Below, one piece after another: positions 1 through 8,165 of a stretch of DNA of 64,000 nt. Every line of letters starts with the position of its first letter. Position 1 is the first letter of the stretch. Position numbers and translations under genes: made by a program. The notes under the pieces are model-generated. The model searched no databases and was not told the origin of the DNA. It saw only the letters and a program-made list of their open reading frames with translations. Origin of the DNA: Fimadaptatus sp948467645 (GTDB taxonomy: Bacteria > Bacillota > Clostridia > Christensenellales > Aristaeellaceae); the NCBI GenBank assembly GCA_948467645.1, contig CAOKFD010000001.1:1-64000 (forward strand). The letters run 5' to 3'.

Positions 1-1120
1 GCAGTAGGTTTTTCATGACCATGCGCGCCTCGGGCGAGGTGTCCATGCCGTAGTTAAGCGAGGAGAACGGCGTCTGTGCGCCCGCGCGGGAGTGCATCGT
101 GTTAAGGTTATGTATCAGCGCCTCCATCGCCTGATAGGTGCGCTTGTCCGTTTCAGCCCACGCGCGCTTGCATACGTACTTCAGCACACGGTCCGCGTCG
201 CCTTCGTCAAGCCCCATCGCAATCACGCGCTCGCGCACTATGGCCTCGTACCTGTCGCAGCCCTCCAGCTTTGGCAGCATACCGTACTGCCGCTCTACGT
301 CCTTAATCATCGCGCGCACTTCGTCCGACGCGTTTTCGATCGGAGTCATCAGCTCCAGCGCGCGTATCAGGTTGTCGCGATAGCACTTCACATACGTCTT
401 GGCCACGCCCGGAGCCATGCCGTAATCAAAGTTGACTATCGACTGGCCGCCGTGCTGGTCGTTCTGGTTAGACTGTATAGCTATGCAGGCCAGCGCCGAG
501 TAGCTGTATATATCCTGCGGCTCGCGCAGCACGCCGTGGCCGGTGGAGAATCCGTTTTTGAGTATCTTTAGAAGGTCTATCTGGGTGCATGTCGTCGTCA
601 GCGTCAGAAAGTCCATGTCGTGTATATGGATGTCGCCTTCCATATGCGCCTTGGCGTGTTCGGGCTTCAATACGAACATCTCGTTGAATTGCTTCGCGCC
701 CTCGCTGCCGTACTTGAGCATGGTACCCATGGCCGTATCGCCGTCGATGTTGGCGTTTTCGCGCTTTATGTCGCTGTCCTCGGCCTTGGAGAAGGTTATG
801 TCCTCGTACACCTTCATCAGGCGGGAATTCATCTGCCGCACGCGCGTGCGCTCGGCGCGGTAGAGTATGTACGCCTTGGCCGTGCGCGCATAGCCCGATT
901 CGATCAGCACGCTTTCCGCCGCGTCCTGTATCTCCTCGACCGCAGGCACGTCCAGCCCCTGCTGCTCCAGCTTAAGAACCACCCTGTCGGCTAGCGCGCG
1001 GCAGACGCTCTCGTCCCCGCACTCGCCGGTATCGCCAAACGCGCGGCCTATCGCGCTTACGATCTTGTCTATGTCGAATGGAACCCTGCGCCCGTCGCGC
1101 TTGCGTATATCGCTGAACAC
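1..1120 (-). CDS. nrdD: Anaerobic ribonucleoside-triphosphate reductase NrdD (3' part outside window)
   Basis: Class III glycyl-radical enzyme that reduces ribonucleoside triphosphates to deoxyribonucleotides without oxygen. The visible roughly 370 residues begin with an ATP-cone allosteric domain (RKRDGRRVPFDIDKI, residues about 5-90), followed by the start of the catalytic barrel (EGDIHIHDMDF; GGQSIVNFDYG; SSLNYGMDTSPEA). The C-terminal zinc site and glycyl-radical loop lie beyond base 1, so completeness cannot be judged. Start: an ATG at 1126 is only 2 nt from GGAGG, whereas the in-frame GTG at 1120 is 8 nt from it, so I prefer GTG. The gene has its own promoter at 1290-1318 and a leader of about 160 nt. 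The activase gene nrdG would be expected beyond the window edge (inference). Confidence 0.93.
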   Translation of the reverse strand, partial: MFSDIRKRDGRRVPFDIDKIVSAIGRAFGDTGECGDESVCRALADRVVLKLEQQGLDVPAVEEIQDAAESVLIESGYARTAKAYILYRAERTRVRQMNSRLMKVYEDITFSKAEDSDIKRENANIDGDTAMGTMLKYGSEGAKQFNEMFVLKPEHAKAHMEGDIHIHDMDFLTLTTTCTQIDLLKILKNGFSTGHGVLREPQDIYSYSALACIAIQSNQNDQHGGQSIVNFDYGMAPGVAKTYVKCYRDNLIRALELMTPIENASDEVRAMIKDVERQYGMLPKLEGCDRYEAIVRERVIAMGLDEGDADRVLKYVCKRAWAETDKRTYQAMEALIHNLNTMHSRAGAQTPFSSLNYGMDTSPEARMVMKNLL

Positions 1121-1139
1121 TTGCATCGCCTCCGCTGAA

Positions 1140-1283
1140 TTAACGCCAGATTCCGCCGCGCTCGGAACGCAAGGCGGGTTTTATGCCGCTCTGCATGTCC
1201 AACGGCGCATAAAAAGCGGCTACCGGCAAAAACCGGTGTCGCCTGAATATATAGGTATTAGGGAGCGTCGCCCCATCTGACTA
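1140..1283 (-). promoter_or_regulatory. Structured 5' leader of nrdD
   Basis: About 145 nt of untranslated leader contain a hairpin (ACCGG 1222-1226 with CCGGT 1233-1237). They also contain two overlapping alternative pairings: 1179-1186 with 1207-1214 (TTTTATGC/GCATAAAA) and 1185-1190 with 1215-1220 (GCCGCT/AGCGGC). The second uses bases that also extend the first hairpin. Alternatives that cannot coexist suggest a regulatory RNA switch. I do not recognise a known riboswitch core (no B12, THF or c-di-GMP consensus) and see no clear NrdR box pair. Confidence 0.4.
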
Positions 1284-1289
1284 AAATCT

Positions 1290-1318
1290 ATTATATTTCT
1301 CACGCGCGCCCGTGTCAA
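1290..1318 (-). promoter_or_regulatory. Promoter of nrdD
   Basis: On the minus strand TTGACA (1313-1318) and TATAAT (1290-1295) are separated by exactly 17 bp, a perfect sigma-A type promoter. It points at nrdD and leaves a leader of about 160 nt. Confidence 0.85.
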
Positions 1319-1454
1319 TCGAGCCATACGAGATTTGACATTATGTTCTGTCTTGACTTTTGGCGCAAACTGTGCTCTGCCAAACGATGCACATCGGCTT
1401 TTGGCAATTCGATTAGCGCCGCCGATTTATCATGCACGGATAATCAATTTGGCA

Positions 1455-1495
1455 TAAAAATTGTCCGCACCCAATGCTTATGCGAGGATGCGGAC
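1455..1495 (-). terminator. Terminator of the first MATE gene
   Basis: Stem GTCCGCA/TGCGGAC (1463-1469 with 1489-1495), read on the minus strand and followed by a T-rich run (complement of 1455-1462). It lies about 50 bp after the MATE stop codon. Confidence 0.65.
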
Positions 1496-1547
1496 TTGGT
1501 TTCAGCTTTGTTTTTTTGCGTATATTCGGGCGAATATACAGGTATAT

Positions 1548-2921
1548 TTACGCGGCGGGCTTATCGAGCTGGCTCATGGCGCGCCTGAACTGCACGGTAA
1601 ACAGTATCGCCGTCGTGGTCACGGCCAGCAAGTCGGCCACAGGTTCGGCCAGGAACACCGCCGTAGTCTTGTCGGCCATGAACGAGGGCAGTATGTATAT
1701 CAGCGGTATCAGCAGTATTATCTTGCGCAAAAGCGCTAGGAACAGCGAGCACTTGGCATTACCCAGCGCGATAAACGTCTGCTGGCACGCAATCTGCACG
1801 CCCAGTATCAGACCCATCGCCATGTATATGCGCAGTGCGCGCGACGCAAACTCGATCAGATCCGGTTCGCTGTTGAATATCTTGACGAACACCTGCGGCA
1901 CAAGCTCCACCGCCGCCCACAGCGCAAACGAATACGTCACACAGCATATCAGCAACAGCTTAAACGCCTTGCGTACGCGATCGGCGTTGCGCGCGCCGTA
2001 GTTATAGCTGACTATGGGCTGCGCGCCCTGAGTAAAGCCCGACAGCGGCAGCATCGCGAGCTGCATTACGCTGGTGAGTATGGTCATCGCAGCCACGGCC
2101 AGATCGTCGCCGTACTTGAGCAGCGACGTATTGAAGCACACTGCGATGAGACTTTCAGTGGACTGCATTATGAACGGCGCAAGGCCCAGCGCTACGCTGG
2201 GGCCGACTATCTTCCAATCGATTTTTAGGTTTTCGCGACGTATGCGCAGCGTCGTGCGCTTGCCGGTTAAAAAGCGCAGTATCCATATCATAGATACGCA
2301 CTGCGATATGATGGTCGCCAACGCCGCGCCCTTAACGCCCATGCCGAATGTGAATATGAACAGCGGATCGAGCGCGATATTTATTACCGCACCGATTACG
2401 ACCGTAAGCATACTTTCACGCGAAAAGCCCTGAGCGGTTATAAATGCGTTCAGACCCAGCGTGAGCTGCACAAACAGCGTACCCAGCGCGTATATGCGCA
2501 TATAGTCAAGCGCGTATCCAATCGTATTTTCGCTTGCACCAAAGGCCATGAGCAGCGGCTCTGCAAACGCAAGCATAATCGCGGTCAGCGTAATTGCTAT
2601 TATTGTAAGCAGCGTCGTCGAATTGCCCAGCGTACGCTCGGCGGTATTAATATCGCCCTTGCCCAGTGCAATCGACGCGCGCGAAGCCGAGCCCATGCTG
2701 ACCAGCGCCGCAAACGCCGATATTACCAGTATCAAAGGCATACATACGCCCATGCCGGTCAGCGCCAGCTTGCCGGTGCCCTCCATATGACCAATGTACA
2801 TGCGGTCCACCATGTTGTACAGCATATTGATAAGCTGTGCGGTTATCGCAGGTACGCTGAGCTTTGCAAGCAGCCTGCCCACGCTCATTGTGCCCAGCTG
2901 CTCGGTATCCTTTGCCTGCAA
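1548..2921 (-). CDS. MATE family multidrug/drug-Na+ antiporter
   Basis: Polytopic inner-membrane exporter of the MATE family (457 aa, the usual length), with about 12 hydrophobic segments in two homologous halves. The N-terminal region (GRLLAKLSVPAITAQLINMLY, then a VDRMYIGHM stretch) is typical of the bacterial DinF/NorM branch. Substrate is not predictable. Translation starts at TTG 2921, placed 8 nt after AAGGAGG; no ATG upstream is usable. It is divergent from a marR gene with overlapping promoters, the usual arrangement for a MarR-controlled efflux pump, so the neighbour probably regulates it (inference). Confidence 0.9.
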   Translation of the reverse strand: MQAKDTEQLGTMSVGRLLAKLSVPAITAQLINMLYNMVDRMYIGHMEGTGKLALTGMGVCMPLILVISAFAALVSMGSASRASIALGKGDINTAERTLGNSTTLLTIIAITLTAIMLAFAEPLLMAFGASENTIGYALDYMRIYALGTLFVQLTLGLNAFITAQGFSRESMLTVVIGAVINIALDPLFIFTFGMGVKGAALATIISQCVSMIWILRFLTGKRTTLRIRRENLKIDWKIVGPSVALGLAPFIMQSTESLIAVCFNTSLLKYGDDLAVAAMTILTSVMQLAMLPLSGFTQGAQPIVSYNYGARNADRVRKAFKLLLICCVTYSFALWAAVELVPQVFVKIFNSEPDLIEFASRALRIYMAMGLILGVQIACQQTFIALGNAKCSLFLALLRKIILLIPLIYILPSFMADKTTAVFLAEPVADLLAVTTTAILFTVQFRRAMSQLDKPAA

Positions 2922-2934
2922 TGTGAACGCCTCC

Positions 2935-2963
2935 TTGACACCCGCCCGCGGCGGGAGTATAAT
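2935..2963 (+). promoter_or_regulatory. Promoter of marR
   Basis: TTGACA (2935-2940), 17 bp spacer, TATAAT (2958-2963): perfect consensus. The -35 box lies just upstream of the MATE ribosome-binding site on the other strand. The -10 region overlaps a possible minus-strand promoter (TTGACA complement at 2984-2989, TATTAT complement at 2959-2964, spacer 19) that would drive the MATE gene. Confidence 0.8.
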
Positions 2964-3025
2964 ATTTTCACATAACAGTATATTGTCAAACGGTTTTTAT
3001 TTCAACCATTGGAGGTTACGAATAT

Positions 3026-3466
3026 ATGAATAATGGCACACTCGTAACGTCGATCATAAAGTCCACCCGGCGCGTGCGCGACCAGTACGACGCGGCCATA
3101 TCGCGCGCGGCGCATCAGTGCGGCATAACCCGCCCCGAGGCGGACGTGCTTCTGTTTTTGTACAACAATCCCACGCTCAACACGGCGCGCGACATCGTTT
3201 ACTATCGCGGCTTTTCAAAGGCGTATGTGTCCAAGGCGGTCGATCCGCTCATCCGTCAGGGCATGATAGACATGACCACCGACCCGTCCGACCGGCGGCG
3301 GCAGCTGCTTTCGATAAGCGGCGGCGCGGAAATCGCGGAAAAGCTGCGCACAGCGCAGGCCGCCTTTCTAAGCGCGCTCACCGAAGGCATACCTCAGTCC
3401 GAGCTTGACTGCTTCATGGCGGTCAACGAGGCCATGTGCAAAAATGCCGAACGTATCGGCGAATGA
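3026..3466 (+). CDS. MarR family transcriptional regulator
   Basis: Cytoplasmic dimeric winged-helix DNA-binding protein, 146 aa, the usual MarR length. It shows the helix-turn-helix and wing (ITRPEADVLLFLYNNP ... RGFSKAYVSKAVDPLIRQGMI ... DPSDRRRQLLSIS), including the conserved DxRD/RR wing residues. ATG 3026 follows GGAGG. It sits head to head with a MATE exporter. The 100-bp intergenic region holds back-to-back promoters, so it most likely represses itself and the exporter until a ligand binds; the ligand is unknown. Confidence 0.9.
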   Translation: MNNGTLVTSIIKSTRRVRDQYDAAISRAAHQCGITRPEADVLLFLYNNPTLNTARDIVYYRGFSKAYVSKAVDPLIRQGMIDMTTDPSDRRRQLLSISGGAEIAEKLRTAQAAFLSALTEGIPQSELDCFMAVNEAMCKNAERIGE

Positions 3467-3485
3467 CTTCCCCTGCTGCAATGCC

Positions 3486-3533
3486 AATGCCGATAGCCCA
3501 ATGCGGACTATCGGCATTGATTATATAATTTTT
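3486..3533 (+). terminator. Terminator of marR
   Basis: Perfect 11-bp stem AATGCCGATAG (3486-3496) with CTATCGGCATT (3508-3518), followed by an AT-rich stretch and TTTTT up to 3533. Confidence 0.8.
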
Positions 3534-3613
3534 CAGTCAGGCAAATAGCGCTTCTTATGCTTCGCTCACGTTTGCTTATGCAAAGGCAAAATGACACGGC
3601 TCATTCATCGGCC

Positions 3614-3776
3614 TAGAGTGTGTCTCAAGCGGGACAATCCGCAAGTTCGAGCAGATTTTGTGTCAGTTCAAGGAAGAGACTCGAAGGCTTAGCAGCGCTA
3701 AGTCGAGCCTTGTGACGCAGAAACGGCGCAGCGGCGCCCGAAATTGCGTACTCAGGAATTTTTGAGACACACTCTA
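3614..3776. repeat. MITE-like repeat, copy A
   Basis: A 163-bp element bounded by perfect 15-bp inverted repeats (TAGAGTGTGTCTCAA at 3614-3628 and its complement at 3762-3776), with a TA at each end. The centre holds an inverted repeat CTTAGC-AGC-GCTAAG. It fills most of the 316-bp gap between marR and the DUF2207 gene and contains no coding frame. Three close copies and one diverged copy occur elsewhere in the window. Confidence 0.9.
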
Positions 3777-3782
3777 AGCGCC

Positions 3783-5558
3783 TTAGAACGTTCCGCCGCC
3801 GCCTCCGCCGCCTGCACCACTGCCGCCGCCTCCGCCGCTCGACGACGAATGCGCCGAATTTATGCGGCTTACCGACGAGCAGTACCAGCCATACGTAAGT
3901 ATGGTTTCGGTCTCCGTGCGGCCGCGCAGTATCATCGCGTCCTTGGAATTACACATGGCGCTGGCATATTCGGGGTCGAGTTTGTCCAGCCGCTTCGCCA
4001 GCTTATCACTCACGCCCAGCGGCAATGCATATACCATCAGTTCTTCCCACAGCGCGGTGTCTATCGAGGGGTCGTTTACGTCCCAGCCGCTCTTTATCCA
4101 CTTCTTCACCGACTTCCACTCGGCGCATACGCGCGCGCCCTCGTAAGTGCGCTTCTGCGCAACCAGCACCACAAGGCCGCCAATCACAAGCGGCATGAAC
4201 GAAAACAGCGTGAACATGCCCAAAGTGCCATACGGCCCCTCGTTCACCATAAACGAAAGCCCAATCAGTATCGCCGCAGCCGCCATAACCAGCAGTATTA
4301 CGCCCACGGCTATCTGCGCCGCCGTACGCTTTACAAACCAGCCGCCCGCATTCACACTGCGCCGCACCATCTTGGTCCAGTCCATGAATTTCTGGCTGTA
4401 GGCCGATTTTTCGGCGGCCTTGCGCACCGCGTCCAGCGTCACGCTTTCGCCGTCGCCGATGTTCATTATCCAGTTCAGCACAAACTGTTCCTGATCGGAG
4501 CAATCGTCGATGGGCTTGGCCGTACGCACGTACTCCATATCGCCCTTGCCGCCCACTATGTCGATATAACCGCGCCGCGTGAGGTCGAGCATGACCGCCG
4601 CCAACGTGTTGGTATCGGGCAGACTTCCGCTGAATATCATCTTTACCTCAGCCGGGCCTATGTCGCCGCGGACGGGCAGCGGCGCGCCGGTGGTATAGGT
4701 ACAAGCGTCCACGCGCGGGTCGCGGCCCCAGATAAGGCACGCCGCAGCAATCGCCGCCGCCATCACGATTATCGCGCACAGCAGTACGATCTTGCCCATG
4801 CGGTCGCTTTCTTCAAGTGCGGCCTGATATTCGGCTTCATCCGCGAGTATCCTGCCGCGCATGTTTTCCTCGCTCGTGTAGGCCATGCCCGAAAGCGCGC
4901 CCGACGGGAACATCAGCCGCACGCGGAACACGCCGCCGCTGCCTGCATCCTCACCCGCAAAGTCGATGCCGCCGTCCGTAACGGCGCATTCGGTAAGGTT
5001 CATGCCCGCGCTCTTGACCAGCATGTCGATATTGCCTTCTACCTGACCGATAAATTCAATGCGGCCGGTATAGCTGTCTATGTCCATCTCCCACGCGTCG
5101 CCCAGCAGCGGCATGTCCAGAACGCCTACGTCTAGGTAGCGTTTGCACACGTCCTCCAGCCGGTAACGGTATACCATCGTAACCTCATCGCCCTCGCCGC
5201 ACGGCACGAACATGTAGTACCTGACAAGGCCGTTATCCTGCTGCTCGGCATAATACACGCCCTCGTCGCCGCGCGCGGCAGATTCGTCGTACCGCATCGC
5301 GATTTCACTGCCGTCGATTATGCGCGCGGCGCTGAAATCAGAGTAACCACTGCCGAAGCTGGGATCGATGTCGCGCGTGAAGCCGTTTATCGAATCGGTC
5401 ACGCTGTACGTGATTGTTTCCTCGACCGACAGCGAGCCGTCGATCCCTATCACCATGCGTGCGGTGAAATCATCCACAATGGCGTCGCCGCCGGCCAGCG
5501 CCGTCTGCGCTATCAGCAGCATAATAAATGTCAGCAGTGCCGCCGCAAGCCTTTTCAT
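3783..5558 (-). CDS. DUF2207 domain membrane protein
   Basis: Predicted secreted-then-anchored membrane protein of about 591 aa. A signal peptide (MKRLAAALLTFIMLLIAQTALA) is followed by the DUF2207 beta-rich extracellular domain (about residues 30-250), then one membrane segment near residue 265, a cytoplasmic stretch, and two more segments (AVGVILLVMAAAAILIGL; LFSFMPLVIGGLVVLVAQ). The C-terminus is a Gly/Ser-rich tail (SSSGGGGGSGAGGGG), typical of this family. Function is unknown. Start: ATG 5558 gives the best signal peptide; an in-frame TTG at 5567 has better spacing from GGGGG. The stop codon lies 7 bp from repeat copy A. Confidence 0.85.
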   Translation of the reverse strand: MKRLAAALLTFIMLLIAQTALAGGDAIVDDFTARMVIGIDGSLSVEETITYSVTDSINGFTRDIDPSFGSGYSDFSAARIIDGSEIAMRYDESAARGDEGVYYAEQQDNGLVRYYMFVPCGEGDEVTMVYRYRLEDVCKRYLDVGVLDMPLLGDAWEMDIDSYTGRIEFIGQVEGNIDMLVKSAGMNLTECAVTDGGIDFAGEDAGSGGVFRVRLMFPSGALSGMAYTSEENMRGRILADEAEYQAALEESDRMGKIVLLCAIIVMAAAIAAACLIWGRDPRVDACTYTTGAPLPVRGDIGPAEVKMIFSGSLPDTNTLAAVMLDLTRRGYIDIVGGKGDMEYVRTAKPIDDCSDQEQFVLNWIMNIGDGESVTLDAVRKAAEKSAYSQKFMDWTKMVRRSVNAGGWFVKRTAAQIAVGVILLVMAAAAILIGLSFMVNEGPYGTLGMFTLFSFMPLVIGGLVVLVAQKRTYEGARVCAEWKSVKKWIKSGWDVNDPSIDTALWEELMVYALPLGVSDKLAKRLDKLDPEYASAMCNSKDAMILRGRTETETILTYGWYCSSVSRINSAHSSSSGGGGGSGAGGGGGGGTF

Positions 5559-5710
5559 TTTCAACAATCAGACCCCCATTTTAAGTCTCATTATCTTGCT
5601 GAACACATTTTACCATCCGGCACGCGCGTGCGCAATGGATATATGTTCAAAAGCATCGTTTGCGCCGCTTCATACCGCTTAACTGCGTCTCAAATGTAAA
5701 ATTGATAAGG

Positions 5711-5725
5711 CCGAGACAGTCTCGG
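5711..5725. repeat. Short perfect palindrome
   Basis: CCGAGAC-A-GTCTCGG, a 7-bp inverted repeat with a one-base centre, in the gap between the DUF2207 gene and the second MATE gene. It could be an operator or a hairpin; nothing else supports a role. Confidence 0.35.
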
Positions 5726-5751
5726 ACTCTGCCCTGTCCTGAAATACCGCC

Positions 5752-5794
5752 TTAAACAAAATCGCCGCGCTCCCACACATGCAGGCGCGCGGCG
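5752..5794 (-). terminator. Terminator of the second MATE gene
   Basis: Minus-strand stem CGCCGCGC/GCGCGGCG (5763-5770 with 5787-5794), followed by ATTTTGTTT, just after the MATE stop codon. Confidence 0.7.
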
Positions 5795-5803
5795 CATAAG
5801 CCG

Positions 5804-7204
5804 TTATCCCTTTATTTCCTCCATGGCTTCAAGCATGGCGGCCTTGGCGGCCATGCCCTGCTCTGTGACCGGCTTTATCCATTTAAGGCTGAGCATATAC
5901 TTCAGCTCTATCGGGAATTTCACCAGCTCCTCGACCATCGAGGATATGAACACGATTATGAACGGCGCGTGTATCGCCATGCCGGTAAGCAGCACCATGG
6001 GCACGGTGATGAGCCATATGCCGCCCACCTCCATAAACATGCCCATGCGCGTTTCGCCGCCCGAGCGGAACAAATTGACCTGCAGGTAATTGGTATGGCG
6101 CACCGGCCCCAGGAACATGTACGCGATAAGTATCTGCGTAGCGGTCATGCGCACCGCGTCGGACACGTCGAACAGGCCGAGCAGCGGCCCGCGCATCAGC
6201 ACCACGCACGCGCATATGCTAAACGACAGCATCGGGCACAGCATAGTGGACCAGCGCGAATACAATTTCGCCTCGCCCAGCTCGCCCGCGCCCACGCGCT
6301 TGCCCACCATGACCGAGCTGGCGTTACTCAGGCCGCGGAAAAACGAGAACGTAAGGCCCTCGACCGTGCGGAATATGCTTATCGCGGCCAGATTACCCGC
6401 GCCCTGACGGCCGTAAACTATGTTTACCACCAGCGTCGCAAGGCTATAGAGAGTTTCGTTAATGACCAGCGGAGAGGATTTGATAAAGTACTCCCTGACA
6501 AAATCGCCCGACCAGTGGAACATGCGGTCTATGTGCGTGACCGCGATGTTCTTTTGCTTTATGCATACGATCAGAAGCACCGCCGCGTTGACTATCGACG
6601 CGACCACGGACGAAACCGCCGCGCCCATTACGCCCAGCTTGGGCGCGCCCATGTGGCCGTATATCAGGAACCAGTTAAGCCCGGTATTGGTGAGTATGGA
6701 CGCTATGGACGCCACGAGCGGCAGCTTCACGCGCTCGGTCGAACTGAGCACCGTGGAAAGAGCCGTGGAGAAGGTCTGGAACAGATACGCGACGCCCAGC
6801 GCGCGCAGGTAAGTCGCGCCGATTGCGCACACGTCGGGATCGGACACATATATCTGCATAACCTTATCCGGTATGAATATCGCCAGCACGGAAAATATCA
6901 CCGCCAGCGCCATCATACAGGTATTTGTAAGGCCGTATGCGCGGCGTATGCCGTCCTCGTCGTGTATGCCGTGGTACTGCGCGATAAACAGCGTGCCGCC
7001 GCAGCACAGGCCCCAATAGAAGCCGAACAGCAGTCCGCCGAACTGTCCGGCCGCGCCCACCGCTGCCAGCGCGTTTTCGCCCTGAGAGCCGACCATGAGC
7101 GTGTCGATAAACGACAGCGAGCTGGTGAGCAGGCCCTGTATCGCGACCGGCAGGCCCAGCCGCAGCGTCTCCTTAAAAAATTCCCGGTTGCCAAATTTCC
7201 GCAT
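5804..7204 (-). CDS. MATE family efflux transporter
   Basis: A second MATE exporter, 466 aa, with about 12 membrane segments (RLGLPVAIQGLLTSSLSFIDTLMVG at the N-terminus; IDTLMVG is the typical MATE first-helix motif). It is only distantly similar to the first MATE gene and of a different branch, so it is not a recent duplicate. The ATG at 7204 lies behind GGAGG (7215-7219); a longer frame to 7333 has no ribosome site and is low-complexity, so it was not used. It follows the comEA/mscL group on the same strand. Substrate unknown. Confidence 0.9.
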   Translation of the reverse strand: MRKFGNREFFKETLRLGLPVAIQGLLTSSLSFIDTLMVGSQGENALAAVGAAGQFGGLLFGFYWGLCCGGTLFIAQYHGIHDEDGIRRAYGLTNTCMMALAVIFSVLAIFIPDKVMQIYVSDPDVCAIGATYLRALGVAYLFQTFSTALSTVLSSTERVKLPLVASIASILTNTGLNWFLIYGHMGAPKLGVMGAAVSSVVASIVNAAVLLIVCIKQKNIAVTHIDRMFHWSGDFVREYFIKSSPLVINETLYSLATLVVNIVYGRQGAGNLAAISIFRTVEGLTFSFFRGLSNASSVMVGKRVGAGELGEAKLYSRWSTMLCPMLSFSICACVVLMRGPLLGLFDVSDAVRMTATQILIAYMFLGPVRHTNYLQVNLFRSGGETRMGMFMEVGGIWLITVPMVLLTGMAIHAPFIIVFISSMVEELVKFPIELKYMLSLKWIKPVTEQGMAAKAAMLEAMEEIKG

Positions 7205-7329
7205 AGGATGATTCCTCCAAATAATATAAAGGGCGTTTAAGGCCGCCCCCACCCGGATAAATTTAACGACCTGCGCGCCCGTAAAGCAGCGTCCACGTCG
7301 CGCAGGCCCACGTACACGCGCAGTATGAG

Positions 7330-7662
7330 TCAATCGCCGCCCACGCGTATGCGATCTCTTATGCCGTCAAGCGTCTTTTCGCCTATGCCCTCCACCTTGC
7401 GCAGGTCGTCCACGCTCTCGTAAGGTCTGCCGTCGATTATGCGCTGCGCGGTCTTTTCACCCACGCCCGGCAGGCTGATGAGCAGCGATATGTCCGCGCT
7501 GTTTATGTCTATGAGGGCGCTTACCGGCGGCTTGAAGTCGGCCACTTCGATAACCGTATCGCTGCGCATAGCCGCAGTGCGGAAAACCGACACGCCCGCC
7601 AGCAGCGCGCATATCAGTGCCAGCGCAATGTAGCCGCGCTCACGCCGGATGGCTTCACGCAT
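7330..7662 (-). CDS. ComEA-like helix-hairpin-helix protein
   Basis: Small membrane-anchored DNA-binding protein, 110 aa. An N-terminal membrane helix (GYIALALICALLAGVSVF) is followed by a linker and a C-terminal (HhH)2 domain (IDINSADISLLISLPGVGEKTAQRIIDGR ... LRKVEGIGEKTLDGIRDRI). Family members bind incoming double-stranded DNA in natural transformation, but short HhH proteins of this kind occur without other com genes, and none is seen here. It starts at ATG 7662, overlapping the mscL stop by 8 bp (translational coupling). It lacks the SLBB domain of full-length ComEA. Confidence 0.8.
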   Translation of the reverse strand: MREAIRRERGYIALALICALLAGVSVFRTAAMRSDTVIEVADFKPPVSALIDINSADISLLISLPGVGEKTAQRIIDGRPYESVDDLRKVEGIGEKTLDGIRDRIRVGGD

Positions 7663-8128
7663 CGTGCGTGTGGCCGGTGAAGCCCTCCAGCTCACTGGTG
7701 CAATGCGGACAGCGCGTCGCGGCCTTGTCGATCACGCCCATGCAATACGGGCATTTGCGCTCAGGCTCGGGCGCGGGAGCCGCCTTGGGCTTATGGAGCT
7801 TGTTAATCAGCTTTACAAACACGAATATGCACAGCGCGATAAGGAAAAAGTCAATAACGGTAGACAGGAACGAGCCGTACTTGAATACCGCCGCGCCCGC
7901 CTCCTCGGCCGCAGCAGCCGACGGATACGAATTGCCGTCCAGCGCGATGAACCAGCCCGATACGTTGACCTTGCCAATAATCAGGCTGAGCAGCGGCATG
8001 AACATGTCGTTGACCAGCGACGTGGTTATCTTGCCGAACGCCGAGCCGATCATAACGCCGACGGCCATGTCGATTACATTGCCCTTGAACGCAAACGCCT
8101 TAAACTCCTCAATGAACTTCTTTATCAT
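7655..8128 (-). CDS. mscL: Large-conductance mechanosensitive channel MscL with C-terminal zinc ribbon
   Basis: Pressure-relief channel of the inner membrane, opened by membrane tension during osmotic downshift. Of 157 aa, the first about 120 are a normal MscL: N-terminal amphipathic helix and TM1 (EEFKAFAFKGNVIDMAVGVMIG, then SAFGKITTSLVNDMFMPLLS), periplasmic loop, and TM2 (FLSTVIDFFLIALCIFVFVKLINKL). The last about 30 residues add a zinc ribbon (CPYCMGVIDKAATRCPHCTSEL) in place of the usual short C-terminal helix bundle. ATG 8128 follows GGAGG. It overlaps the comEA-like gene, and the membrane mannosyltransferase lies upstream. Confidence 0.93.
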   Translation of the reverse strand: MIKKFIEEFKAFAFKGNVIDMAVGVMIGSAFGKITTSLVNDMFMPLLSLIIGKVNVSGWFIALDGNSYPSAAAAEEAGAAVFKYGSFLSTVIDFFLIALCIFVFVKLINKLHKPKAAPAPEPERKCPYCMGVIDKAATRCPHCTSELEGFTGHTHDA

Positions 8129-8165
8129 TGGTAAATGCCTCCCCCCAAGCTTTTTATCATTTGTA

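Noticed and set aside
3744..5135. 463-codon frame opposite the DUF2207 gene
   Set aside because: Starts in repeat copy A and has no motif; the other strand has a clear signal peptide and membrane segments.
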